Positions 1 through 9,490 of a stretch of DNA of 64,000 bases are shown here, in pieces. Numbering within the stretch: the stretch's first letter is position 1; the number at the start of each line of letters is the position of its first letter. Below the pieces are notes generated by a model. The model had not been told where the DNA came from, searched no databases, and worked only from the letters and a program-made list of their open reading frames with translations. The stretch is from Blattamonas nauphoetae (taxonomy: Eukaryota; Preaxostyla; Oxymonadida): contig JARBJD010000241.1 in NCBI GenBank assembly GCA_033064195.1, forward strand, positions 51,855 to 115,854, given 5' to 3'. The translations under genes and the position numbers were made by a program.

Positions 1-1
1 G

Positions 2-502
2 TTTCATTCGCTGATCAACCAAATCAACAAAAACAAACAGAGATTCCCAAATCTGTCGCAGACGGAACATGACGTGATGATCAACCTCCTCTCGTCCTTC
101 TTCGGCCTCCTCCTCCCGCCCTCGCTCATCCAATCGTTCACTGCGAACACCTTCCCAACACTCGACACAGCCAAGTTGAACGACACAATCTTCGACTCGC
201 CGTACGTCTCGCAGTTGGTGGAATGTCAGATCATTCCAGTCCATACTTCCCTTCTCCACAGCCGATCCACACACATTCTGGACCACACTTCACTCACACT
301 CATTCCACGACCATCTGCTCTCAACTTGTTCGTGCAGAGCGCTGGAGTCTCCTCGCTCGTTCAAATCGTCCTCAACTTGACTTCTCTCTCCGACCCCAAC
401 CAGTTCGACGCGAATGTCATCCAGTCTGCCTTGTCCTCTCCCCAATCCTTCGTGTCTGCCATGTCAATGTCTCGCTTCTTCAGAATTTCATATTGCGAAT
501 AG
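2..502 (+). CDS. C-terminal part of an unrecognised, helical host protein
   Basis: The frame is open from the first bases of the window and ends at TAG 500-502, giving about 166 residues, so the 5' part of the gene lies outside. The first internal ATG is at 74 but the coding-like character begins before it. The protein is rich in Leu, Ser and Phe, with short amphipathic helical stretches of the kind seen in HEAT/ARM proteins, and no catalytic motif is visible. The neighbouring minus-strand genes are HEAT-like, so this could be another member, but I could not align it. No TM helix or signal peptide is evident in the visible part. Confidence 0.4.
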   Translation, partial: FHSLINQINKNKQRFPNLSQTEHDVMINLLSSFFGLLLPPSLIQSFTANTFPTLDTAKLNDTIFDSPYVSQLVECQIIPVHTSLLHSRSTHILDHTSLTLIPRPSALNLFVQSAGVSSLVQIVLNLTSLSDPNQFDANVIQSALSSPQSFVSAMSMSRFFRISYCE

Positions 503-1202
503 GCTCTCAAAGATAGTTGTTTGGAAATGTCAATTCTTTGATCAAAGACTGCAAGACGTTGGATCCCATCTTCTTTCTCTTCCTTCCTTTCCTCTCTCTC
601 ATCATTCACATCCTGTTCAAGTCTTCCATCATCATTTTCTCTTTCAACTTCGAGTCATGAGCACAGGTCGATTTCGAACTGTTTACAGAAGAAACACATT
701 ACAGTACTGTCTGAAGAACAACATATTATTCATGTTAAGAGATTAAATTCTTGAGTTTAGTCAATTCTCACCTGTCAACGTAGATCATGCCCTTCTTCAA
801 AACTTACCAGTGGGGGTCTCCTAATTAGGCGCTGTCCGAGGACGGACAGCGCCTCACCTTGTCCGGACAATTGCTCCTCCCTAGAAAAGGGAAAAGATCT
901 CGGACCCACAAACAAAAAGTCAAATGTCATGGCAGTCAACGCATTTTCTAAAAAACAGGTCTGTCATGTCAAGTCAGACAGGTATAGCTGGGAGAATCTG
1001 GTTTGATTTCAGTTTGCACACAACCCAACCGCAGAGAGAGGCATGTTTTTCACTTTTTGATGTTCTCCATCCTTTGAAACAGTGGTTGGAACGTTAGAGG
1101 CGGTAGATGCCACATTCTGAATGAAATGATGAAGAGAAGTCGGGGAGACAGAGTGAGTTGGGTTTGTTTCTTTGTCGTCGGATTCTTTCCCAATGTTGGT
1201 TC
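503..1202. other. Gene-free stretch with two palindromes
   Basis: No convincing coding frame. It holds a perfect 11-bp hairpin (828-853) and a 12-bp palindrome (859-870), described separately. The remainder shows no repeat or RNA gene that I can recognise. Confidence 0.5.
828..870. repeat. GC-rich perfect hairpin plus adjoining palindrome
   Basis: GGCGCTGTCCG (828-838) and CGGACAGCGCC (843-853) are perfect inverted copies around a 4-base loop. Six bases on, TTGTCCGGACAA (859-870) is a self-complementary 12-mer. They stand out from the surrounding AT-rich DNA. They could be a transposon-end remnant or a transcript-end structure; nothing decides between these. Confidence 0.6.
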
Positions 1203-2246
1203 TCAGATGTTTCCACCCAGAAAACCGCAAAAATCGATCGAATACTGACCAATATTTTCTCCCCAGTATTCGGATTGTTCGGTATCAAGTTGTTGCTCGA
1301 TGACGTCTTCAAATCCCTCCATTCTCAGACATCTGAGACAAATGTTCCATCGTCGCAGCATTTTCCCAACTGTCCAATCCTGTTCTTTTTGAAACTTAAT
1401 CAAACTTTTCAGAAAATCCGCAGTTGGTCCATCACTTTCGAAAAATGTCATTGCGCTTGGGACTGTGAGGAATACAGGCAGTGTGAGAACGAATTTCAAT
1501 GTCTGTTCCTGAAAAGGGCTTATTGTTAGAAGTGTCGCAAGGAGTTGCATGAATTCAGTGGATTGGTCGTCATCCACAGAATGGTAACGGTTCGCACACA
1601 GATGCTGGAGATATCCTTCTGATGGCATCAGAACTTGATTGAGAACAGTTTCATGAACTTCTTGTTGTTCATCAGGATGAGATATTCCGAGTTGTTCGAG
1701 ACCATTCGGAGTTGAAAGCCAGAGTGAACGATCGACGATGTTGATGAGATGGAAGTGGAGATTTTCAACATCATCAAACGAGGGAGTGCGCGTGTGGAGA
1801 CAGGAGAATAGTTGGGTGATAAAGTTATCCGTGACGAGCCTGAGACGTGTGTTCGGTGAGGCGAACACGACGATGTGCGATACGAACGTCAATGAGGCTC
1901 TCATGATCCTATAACTGGACGATGAAATCAATGTAATCACTGATTCAACAAAATCACTTGATGACTCAAGTTGCGAAGAGGGAACGATGGCAAAGACGAA
2001 TGAAGCCACTTCGTCATCTGAGTATGGCGTGATTTGTTTGAGAAATGATTCTGCTTTGTCTTCCAGAGAAGGGCTAATTGTTGGTTTATCTTTCACCACG
2101 AGAACTAGTGAATAGTAGATCGCTTTTCGTTGAGAAAGTGAAGCCACATCTTTTCCATCCCAATTCTGGAAAACTGGAAACAATTTATTGAAAATTACAA
2201 AATGAAACATACGAGAAAGGGAAGGTTCTTTCAAACAGATCGTCAT
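1203..2246 (-). CDS. HEAT/ARM-like protein, oxymonad-expanded family, one short intron
   Basis: The 347-codon frame includes an in-frame intron: GTATGT...CCAG at 2174-2212 (39 nt, 13 codons, no stop), so the mature protein is about 334 residues. The sequence after NWDGKD has the layout I associate with a large repeated family of oxymonad proteins, with several alpha-helical repeat blocks (FVESVITL, LVTDNFITQLFSCL, EVHETVLNQVLMPSE, FVLTLPVFLTVPSAMTFF) and a C-terminal block RCLRMEGFEDVIEQQL. That block aligns with the ends of the two paralogs just downstream (LQTLEQEGFNEEIEQTL and LRTLKPEGFFDGLEQAL). No catalytic site is visible. A scaffold or binding role is inference. The start used is ATG 2246, which fits the splice phase. 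Confidence 0.75.
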   Translation of the reverse strand: MTICLKEPSLSRMFHFVIFNKLFPVFQNWDGKDVASLSQRKAIYYSLVLVVKDKPTISPSLEDKAESFLKQITPYSDDEVASFVFAIVPSSQLESSSDFVESVITLISSSSYRIMRASLTFVSHIVVFASPNTRLRLVTDNFITQLFSCLHTRTPSFDDVENLHFHLINIVDRSLWLSTPNGLEQLGISHPDEQQEVHETVLNQVLMPSEGYLQHLCANRYHSVDDDQSTEFMQLLATLLTISPFQEQTLKFVLTLPVFLTVPSAMTFFESDGPTADFLKSLIKFQKEQDWTVGKMLRRWNICLRCLRMEGFEDVIEQQLDTEQSEYWGENIGQYSIDFCGFLGGNI

Positions 2247-2511
2247 TGATAATACCGTTCAAACTCCAAAGTCAGTCTTGATCGTCCCAACGATTTTTGA
2301 TTTTCAAACACAAATCGTCGCACTTGGTTATTCCAGATTTGTCCTCATTCCTGAAGTGGACACCGAGAACTCTAGTCATTTTTCCGATCCATTCAGCTCT
2401 AATTCGGAGCCAAACAAACATTTGAATACAACGACAAAGAACATGAAAAGAACTTCGAAGTGACGAATGAAAACGAGTGAAAAATCATACATGTTTGCGC
2501 AGGAACGTAAA

Positions 2512-3838
2512 TTATCTCAGATGGTTAAGAATATTCATTCCCAAATCATTCAGAAACTTGGAAGAGAAGACATACACCAACTCTCCATGATTCGTTGTTT
2601 TGTTGTGAAGCAGTGTCTGTTCGATCTCTTCGTTAAATCCTTCTTGTTCCAGAGTCTGCAACAATACTCTCCCTCTGCACTAAGATTCAGCTCCATTTTC
2701 CTTCCAAGTGATGAGATTTTCGGACATTAACCAGATGTTGTATTGCTGAGTGAAGTTGTGGTTCACTTGTAATAAAAGTGGGCAATAAGTAACTTTAAGG
2801 GACTGGTCAAATACCGATTCTAAGAGGATATTCTAGAGATTTTCTAGGAAATTCGAAGCCTTTGTGGAAGTAGAGAACAGATAATTGAGTTTTCTCTAGA
2901 AATAAAAGAGTTGGAAATGTGTTGATCAAAAAAGTGAAGTGTCTGGTTCTCTGTCGTTAGGACATAAATTAGGATTTAGTGACCACCTAGTCACTCAAAA
3001 ATAGATTATTCAACTTTCTAGGGGAGCTAAAAAGTTCTGATGAACTTCCATTTCAGATTAGAGGTTTTGATCCGACCCTAAATTTTATTGTTTCTTCAAA
3101 GGAGGCGATCTTTCTCCTGAATCCTAGTGACATATCTCGATGAAGAAAACATGCCTCGGAATGCTTTTAGGACTACTAGAGTTAGTTTTAGTCAGTCCCT
3201 TAAAGTAACCTATTGCCTAAAAGTGACATGTACACCATTGGGATGCGAGAGGAACAAATGAAATTCAGTGTGGGTTGGTGGAAGGCACTCAATTCAAAGG
3301 TATTGATCAGCAATCGGAAAGTGTCTCGTGATTCCTCCCTCCACGACAAAAGGTGACGATTGCGACTGATCTGGACGAGGAACGGTTCGATTGGGATTAG
3401 CACTTCAAGCAGCACCACATGTCGTGCGTGTTGAGGGTCAGTTCTTGTTGTTTTGGAGAGAGATCGGATGATCTCGGGTGAGGCGAGCCGAACACCTGAA
3501 TTGGCAATTGTGAGAAGGTCGTGCAGGATTGTCCTATCATCAATGACCGAAAAAGCTGGAATGTGATGTGTGGAAAGGATTCCAGGAAGGAGGCTGGTGG
3601 AGACGATGTCCAGCTGGTTCAATAATGAACATGACTCGAGACAGTGACGAGCGAGTGTGAGAGATCCTCTGAAAATCAATTGATGGGACGAAGACAGGAG
3701 CACGTTCATCGAATCTACAAACATTGCAGCGGAATTTAGTTTCCCTTGTCCAACACCCTTCAATAAAGCGTCAGCAAAAGATGATGGTCTAACTGGTCTC
3801 AGGACTGCAAGAGTGAGTCCATTGATGGAGACAACCAT
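2512..3838 (-). pseudogene. HEAT-like paralog split by a MITE
   Basis: The N-terminal part reads from 3838 (ATG) to about 3218. A 437-bp inverted-repeat element follows, after which the C-terminal part resumes and ends at a TAA at 2512-2514, with EGFNEEIEQTLLHN then FLNDLGMNIL, matching the family ending in the neighbour at 3967-5025. At least one stop also lies between the MITE edge and the C-terminal block, so this copy has further decay or an unseen intron. It shares VQISRNR, FHQPT and FICSSRIP with the 3967-5025 paralog, which shows a tandem duplication. Confidence 0.65.
2781..3217. mobile_element. MITE with about 34-bp TIRs and an 8-bp target duplication
   Basis: The ends are imperfect inverted copies: left begins GGCAATAAGTAACTTTAAGG and the inverse of the right begins GGCAATAGGTTACTTTAAGG. 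TAAAAGTG flanks both sides (2773-2780 and 3218-3225), an 8-bp target-site duplication. There is no coding capacity. Eight-bp duplications occur in hAT, P and Merlin superfamilies; the TIR does not match the hAT-like elements in this window. It lies inside the HEAT-like gene at 2512-3838. Confidence 0.85.
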
Positions 3839-3966
3839 GAATCAAACAAACAATTTCTTGGAAAGGAAAAAGGGTACTTTCTTCACTTTCGGATCATTCC
3901 CCTCAAAACTTAGATGTGAAATGAAACAAAAATGATTAGGGAACATCGAATGGCAAGCGTGTGACG

Positions 3967-5040
3967 TCATTCAAGCATCGATTGAAATGTGGGATGCGGA
4001 CGATCGACATCTCTCAGAGAACAAGCAACGTCTCTGCGATTGAACCTCCCAATGCTGTTCATTCCCAACGAGTTCAATACATTGTATGGATAGAACCTCT
4101 TGAAGAAACCGCCAAGCCCTGATTCCCAATGAAATAGTGCTTGTTCAAGTCCATCGAAAAATCCCTCAGGTTTCAGAGTCCGTAACATTATTCTTTTGAT
4201 ACCAGCAGAGTCGACTCCATAGCGTTTCCATCCGCGGAAGTCGTCGGCCAGGAACTCCAAGATTGATTGATAGGCTTCTTCGTGTTCCACTTCTGTCAGA
4301 AGTGATTGGAAGACTATTGGGATGCGAGAGGAACAAATAAAATCCTGGGTTGGTCGGTGAAAGACACATTTTGCAAAGATATTGTACAGCAACATGAACA
4401 TGACTAGGCATTCATCCCCCAGCGACAAGAGGACACGATTGCGACTGATCTGGACGAGAGAGGGTTCCATGGGGATCAAAACTTCGTGTAGGAACACATC
4501 ACGGATTGATTGAGGAGTCTGGAATGGAGTCGACGGGAGTGACAGATAACTGGGGGATCTATCGAGAAAAAAACTTCTGATGAGAATCACAAGAACACCA
4601 TGAAAGGCATCTTTATCCTCAATTTCTGAAAGATCCCTCAAACGAAGTGCTGAAAGGATTTTGGGCAAGAATTTGGAGGAATGAAGAGTGAACTGGTCTG
4701 ACTTGGAACCTTTTTTGAGAATGTCGACAATGAAAGATATAGTGTGCTTGAAGATCGATGGATTGGACGAGGACAAGAACACAGTGATCGAATCCACAAA
4801 CACAGCAGCTGGGTGTGGTGCATCATTTGCAATGGCATGAATAAACTCATCCATGCTGAACGAGTGATTGAGACTTGATGTGATTGAAGAAAACACGATT
4901 GATGCTTTCCAAAGCATCTCCTCGTTAAATGGGTAGTTGTCGCTGACCATCGAAACAAGAGAGTGGAAGGGACCGGTCAATTCTTCGACTGGAGTTGGAG
5001 GATGTCTTGGATTCCAGCGCAGCAAGGAAGAGTAATCTGG
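3967..5040 (-). CDS. HEAT/ARM-like protein, same expanded family
   Basis: About 352-358 residues, ending at a stop at 3967-3969. The frame runs upstream of 5025 without a clear ATG, and CTCCAG just upstream on the minus strand looks like a splice acceptor, so a short first exon is probably missing from the model. Family landmarks in order: LRWNPRHPPT near the start, a helical block with FVDSITVFLSSSNP, then EVLIPMEPSLVQISRNR, FHRPTQDFICSSRIPIVFQSLL, and LRTLKPEGFFDGLEQAL close to the end. These match the neighbouring paralogs. There are no catalytic residues; a protein-binding scaffold is the most that can be inferred. Confidence 0.75.
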   Translation of the reverse strand, partial: PDYSSLLRWNPRHPPTPVEELTGPFHSLVSMVSDNYPFNEEMLWKASIVFSSITSSLNHSFSMDEFIHAIANDAPHPAAVFVDSITVFLSSSNPSIFKHTISFIVDILKKGSKSDQFTLHSSKFLPKILSALRLRDLSEIEDKDAFHGVLVILIRSFFLDRSPSYLSLPSTPFQTPQSIRDVFLHEVLIPMEPSLVQISRNRVLLSLGDECLVMFMLLYNIFAKCVFHRPTQDFICSSRIPIVFQSLLTEVEHEEAYQSILEFLADDFRGWKRYGVDSAGIKRIMLRTLKPEGFFDGLEQALFHWESGLGGFFKRFYPYNVLNSLGMNSIGRFNRRDVACSLRDVDRPHPTFQSMLE

Positions 5041-6118
5041 AGCATGGAAATGATAACGTGGAGAAATGGAGGCAACCTCGTGAAGGGTTCATGTGAGTTT
5101 GAGACAGGAATTTTCTAATATGGGGATGAACACCGAAAAAACACTTTGATGGGAAGATCGAGACTTATTCTGATGGAGGACACCTATTCTTTTCATTTCG
5201 TCATTTTTGACAATTCCGGACATTTTTTGATTAGGCTTGTCTGACCGGCACTGACCGGTCAGTTTTCACCGAAAAGTACTGACGGTCACTGACCGGAGAA
5301 ATACCAGAACCCATAGTCCAGAGTTACAATTTCTCCGAAGTGTTTTCATTTTGATCCGAGATTTGCAGAAATCCCATGAAAATCAACGTAATTTCTGCTG
5401 CAGATGATTGGATTGAATTATTGTCACTTCATTCAGGCCGTCTCACTCTTCTTTACAGGCATTTGAAGATCGTGCGGTTCTTCAAAACAGTTATGGACGG
5501 ATGATCGTTCTGATTCGTCATCTCTTACAGAAACCATTATAGCTGCAAGTCCTACTTCTGTGAAATGAATCACAACGACATATTCATTTGACAATAATGC
5601 AAGAAAAGATGGTATTGTGATGTCATCCGACTCATTCTCATTTCGCTCATCAATCCCCTTATTATCCCTAAATTCATCTCATCTCGTTTTTTTCTTCTAT
5701 TTTCTCAGGATCTCTTGCCTCTGCTGTTCCATCATCGTCTTGTACGATCTGCTGCATGCCGTTTTCTTCACGGTCAAGTTCCAGTTCTATCCTAGCTGTT
5801 TATGTGGAAATCTCATTGATCTTTGTCGTCGGTTTGATTCTTGGATATTCTTGGGGTGATCGTTCCATCTCAGTCCAACCAAAAAGGGTCGAATCTTTGA
5901 TTTCAGAGGCGAATCTGAATTTACCACCCACAACGACAGCAGATACACTCCCTCCATTCATTTCATTCCATCTCCACTGCCACTACTATTCTCTAGCCAT
6001 CAACCACAATGAAGTGAGATTTTACAAAACCGAAACAACGTCCAGAACCATCGATCAAACAGCAACGAACAGAAAAGAAGAGAAGTAGTTTGTCACACAT
6101 GTTCCTCATCTCTTATTC

Positions 6119-6211
6119 CAACTCTCTGTCCATTCAGAAACTCAATGTTGTGCTGAAGTTGATTCTCGATAAGGTTGGAGGGAAGAATCCGGATCTCGTT
6201 GTGAAAGTTTG
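6119..6211 (+). pseudogene. Possible captured host exon inside hAT-like element A
   Basis: A short frame reads SLSIQKLNVVLKLILDKVGG and onward to a TGA at about 6211. It is helical and protein-like but only some 30 residues. No family can be named. It is listed because the host element has no coding need of its own and such pieces suggest gene capture. Confidence 0.25.
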
Positions 6212-6318
6212 ATGATCAGTGCAAACATAGACCAAGACTGGACTTATTGTATTGTCATTTCTCGCTTTACTTCATCTGGTCTTCATCAACAAAACAACAC
6301 TCGATGTGAATGTCAAAA

Positions 6319-6576
6319 CTAAATAAAATCTGAGAGATTAAGTGAACGGGATCTTATCCAGCCGACTGATTGTGGAGAAAGGAGAATGTCTGTGACAAGA
6401 CCAGATGATTTCTCCAACAGCTGCTGACTGACACTTGTGACAACGAAAAGATTGGAGGGTACGTGGATGAACATCAGATGCACTCCCTGCACACAGCCAT
6501 CCACATACTCCACAACTGTCAACTTCTTCTCTGCTGCGTTAGAAGGGGAGAAGCCCATCCGATGTGGGGAGTCCAT
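6319..6576 (-). pseudogene. Captured gene fragment, longin-like at best
   Basis: An 85-codon frame containing LMFIHVPSNLFVVTSVSQQL followed by a helical tail that ends SLNLSDFI. The alternation of beta-strand-like and helical text is reminiscent of a longin or roadblock fold, but this is a weak impression. It sits wholly within hAT-like element A, with neighbouring frames (6615-6956 minus) that look like other pieces of the same or another captured gene. It is probably not expressed as an independent protein. Confidence 0.3.
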
Positions 6577-7673
6577 CTGACAAGTGCGGTGAGTGAGGAA
6601 CAGTGTCAGAGTGCTCAGACAGATCGGGAAGCCGAACTGAGAAGGCGGTGGAGAGACGATGGTTGGGTTTGGAGTGTGTTGAAGGCTGTCGACGCTGCCG
6701 TTCTATTATGGGTGTGTTGGTGTTGGGTTCCCTTTCGACTAGAGAGTGGCTGGGAGAAACTCATGCCCTTCGATTGTTGCTGTGTCGTCGGCCACGGCAA
6801 CACCTGATGAGGACGTTGCCGGCATTGGTGCAACATCAAGTTCTGTCTGATGAGTAGGATCTTGTCGAGGAAGGTCGTTTCGGAGGGAATTTGGACTTTC
6901 CTGGCATAAACAGCAGGAGGGATAACTTCAATCGCATGTTGGTCAGTATCCCACAAGTGCTAGAGAGCAGCAGTGGCAGAAATCCGAAGTGGCGTCAGGG
7001 CAGAGGGGAAAGCAGACAAGAGAGTCATACTCGATAGAGATATGATGGAGAGGAGTGAACGGGGACAACAAAAGTCTGAGAGGTAGAAAAAGGAGGAAAA
7101 GAGACTTGATTAGATGGACTGATGACGTCGCAATGAATGGAAGTCTGAAATCAACAAAAAAGAGATTGAAATGCGAAAAGAAGACCTAGAAACTGTCCTG
7201 TGACTTCGATTCACGATGAGAGCAAAAGATTGAGGAGACGTCATCAAGATGTGTGTTTCGGCTCCGATTAGTCCTGAATCCCGTATTGAGGTCGATTATC
7301 TGAAGAAAAGTGAGAATAAGACAGAGATGGTGAGAAAAAATCAGTTCCAACGAACGAGGAACGTAGAGCCGAACAAATAATTGAAACCAGAGTGCCAAAC
7401 GGTATCCAGAAGCAGCTTCCAACATGCATATCTGTAAATGTCTTAGTTTCTTGTTCATAGCACGTGATTTCATGATCAGGTTAGATCTGACCCTTTGAAA
7501 AATTTCGGACTGACACTGACCGGCACTTTTGGCCGGTCAGACAAGCCTATTTTTGATTGAACAAACCTCGTCATTCTTTAAGAGATTCCGAATGTGTAGT
7601 CCGAGCCCAGACTTTTCGTTTCCTTCTCCGATTTTGATCCAGCCCATGCCCCCCGGCGTCAATCTTGAGACAC

Positions 7674-9383
7674 ATGGGTCCCGGATCGCCACCCTCTGCG
7701 TCGCCTAATGGCGATGACATAGACCCATTTAATATCTTCGTAAACTATCTCCCTCCCCATTTTACAGATTCTAATCTTCATTCCTTGTTTGCGGGTTTTG
7801 GGCCGATAGAGTCAGCCAAAGTAATGGTATGGAATTCATCGTTTTATGATTTTCACTTGTGATTGGATAGCTCGATTCAAAGAAGGGCACTTCTTTAGGA
7901 TTCGGGTTTGTTCGTTTTTCGACGCCAGACGCTGTGACTCGTGCAATTAAAGATATGCATCGTTGCCGCCTCGACAACAAAACTTTACTAGTAAAACACT
8001 CCAATATTCCACGGACAAAAGACTATTTTCCCTCTTGCGAGACTCTTTTCATCCGTGGACTCTCCCGACACACAACCCCTGGTATGTTGTTCTCAACTCT
8101 TCTAATTTCACTCTATCTTCGTAACATGTATCCAGAATCCATTACCTCTTTTTGCTCTCAAATCGAGCCACCTTCTCTTGTCCGAGTTTCGAATGATTTT
8201 GGTTCGTCTCGAACCGAATCTTGTGTTGCTTACGTACGTTTTAATTCAATCGAGGCGGCAAATAGAGTCCGCACTGCTTTGAATCACACTTTGTTTCCTG
8301 GTTCCTTCACTCCTATCGAAATTGCGTTCGCCAAGCGAAATCTTCTCGATCATCCCCCTAAACCCTCCAAATCCCACAAACTCACTCCTCGACAGAAAAA
8401 GAGCGCTTTTCCTGCCAAACAAAAATCAACGCCCCGACCTTTCCAATTTCCCCCTTCTAATGTACCCGAATTATCCCTCCACTCAGAGCCTCCCCTCCCA
8501 CCCGACCTGCCCCTCACCTGGCGTTCCCCGTCCACTGGCAGCTTCCTGGACCCCCTTCCCTCCCTCCCCGCCCACCAGAAATCCCCCAGCCATCCCAACG
8601 ACCCAAATACACTCACCTCCAAATCCGGACACTTTCCGATCCAGCCCTCGAAATCCTCGCACCGTTTATACCCCTCCACCAGTGTTGTATCGGCCCATCG
8701 ACATCTCTGATCTAAACCGGCCAGTCCCAAAATTGATCACGACTGCGGATCGTCAGCCATCGACACAGTCCATGTTCTCACATCACCTGGACTCGCCTCT
8801 CCCTTCCTCCCTCTTCCATCCACCATCAGATTCAATTCTTTCGTCCACTGATATCCATTCATCACTCTCCGCTTTCACAAACAGTTTCTCAAACCCGCTC
8901 GCCCCACAGACAAGTTCTATATCGTCCGTGGACGACCTTCCATCTCATTCTTTTGTTTCAGAACGCCCCCCTTCAGTTTCCTTCTTAGATTCCCACACTT
9001 TCTCCCCGTTTAACACAAATCCACGGCAGGACGCCTTCTCCGCAAGTATCCACGACACGCAACCGCCCGGCCCATCGCAGGCTCCATTTTGGTCGGATTC
9101 GCTCTTCCGTGACTCTTTCACTCAAGATACATTGTCATTCCCGCATCCACTTTCTGTCGAATCCCTCCATCTCCCAATGACCGATCAGTGGCACTTCTCG
9201 TCGGCATCTGCTCCGCTGCCGGGAATGTCGCAGGCTTTCCAGTCTGTTTTGGAACAGAACGAATTATCAAAAAAATTGGAGCAGATCGCATATCAGAATG
9301 AGGGCGAGGGACTAATCGAGTTGAATGACGGGCCAGACAGTGGAGACGAAGATATTCTTCCTTCTACCGCGGATTCATCGTAA
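7674..9383 (+). CDS. RNA-binding protein with two RRM domains and a Pro/Ser-rich tail
   Basis: Four exons are inferred: 7674-7826, 7871-8081, 8136-8461 and 8487-9383, summing to 528 residues. Introns are 44 nt (GTATGG...ATAG), 54 nt (GTATGT...CCAG) and a putative 25 nt (GTACCC...TCAG) that explains a frame change. RRM1 has the RNP2-like NIFVNYLPPHFT and RNP1-like LGFGFVRFST across intron 1; RRM2 has TLFIRGLSRHTT and SCVAYVRFNS across intron 2. The tail of about 350 residues is low-complexity Pro/Ser/Thr and ends in an acidic stretch. An mRNA-binding regulatory role is inferred from the family. ATG 7674 is chosen because it opens the RRM frame. Element A ends 124 bp upstream, so the promoter may be affected. 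Confidence 0.85.
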
Positions 9384-9490
9384 AGTATGAATTGTTCCTT
9401 AACGTTATGTGGATATGATCGCTTTTTCCAAACACGTGAACGGAAGGTAATTAAGAATGAAAAATGAAGTGTTTGAAAGAAATTCCATAG

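Larger units (their letters stand above)
5232..7549. mobile_element. Non-autonomous hAT-like element carrying gene fragments (copy A)
   Basis: Both ends read TAGGCTTGTCTGACCGGC inward (5232-5249 and the inverse at 7532-7549) and are rich in GACCGG repeats. An 8-bp direct repeat, TTTTTGAT, flanks the element (5224-5231 and 7550-7557) and fits the nTnnnnAn target pattern known for Ac-type hAT elements. The same ends, with TAGGCATGGCTGACCGGC, bound copy B at 34213-36444. No transposase reading frame is present in the 2318 bp. The interior contains short protein-like stretches in mixed frames on both strands, consistent with captured, intron-containing host pieces. Confidence 0.85.
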
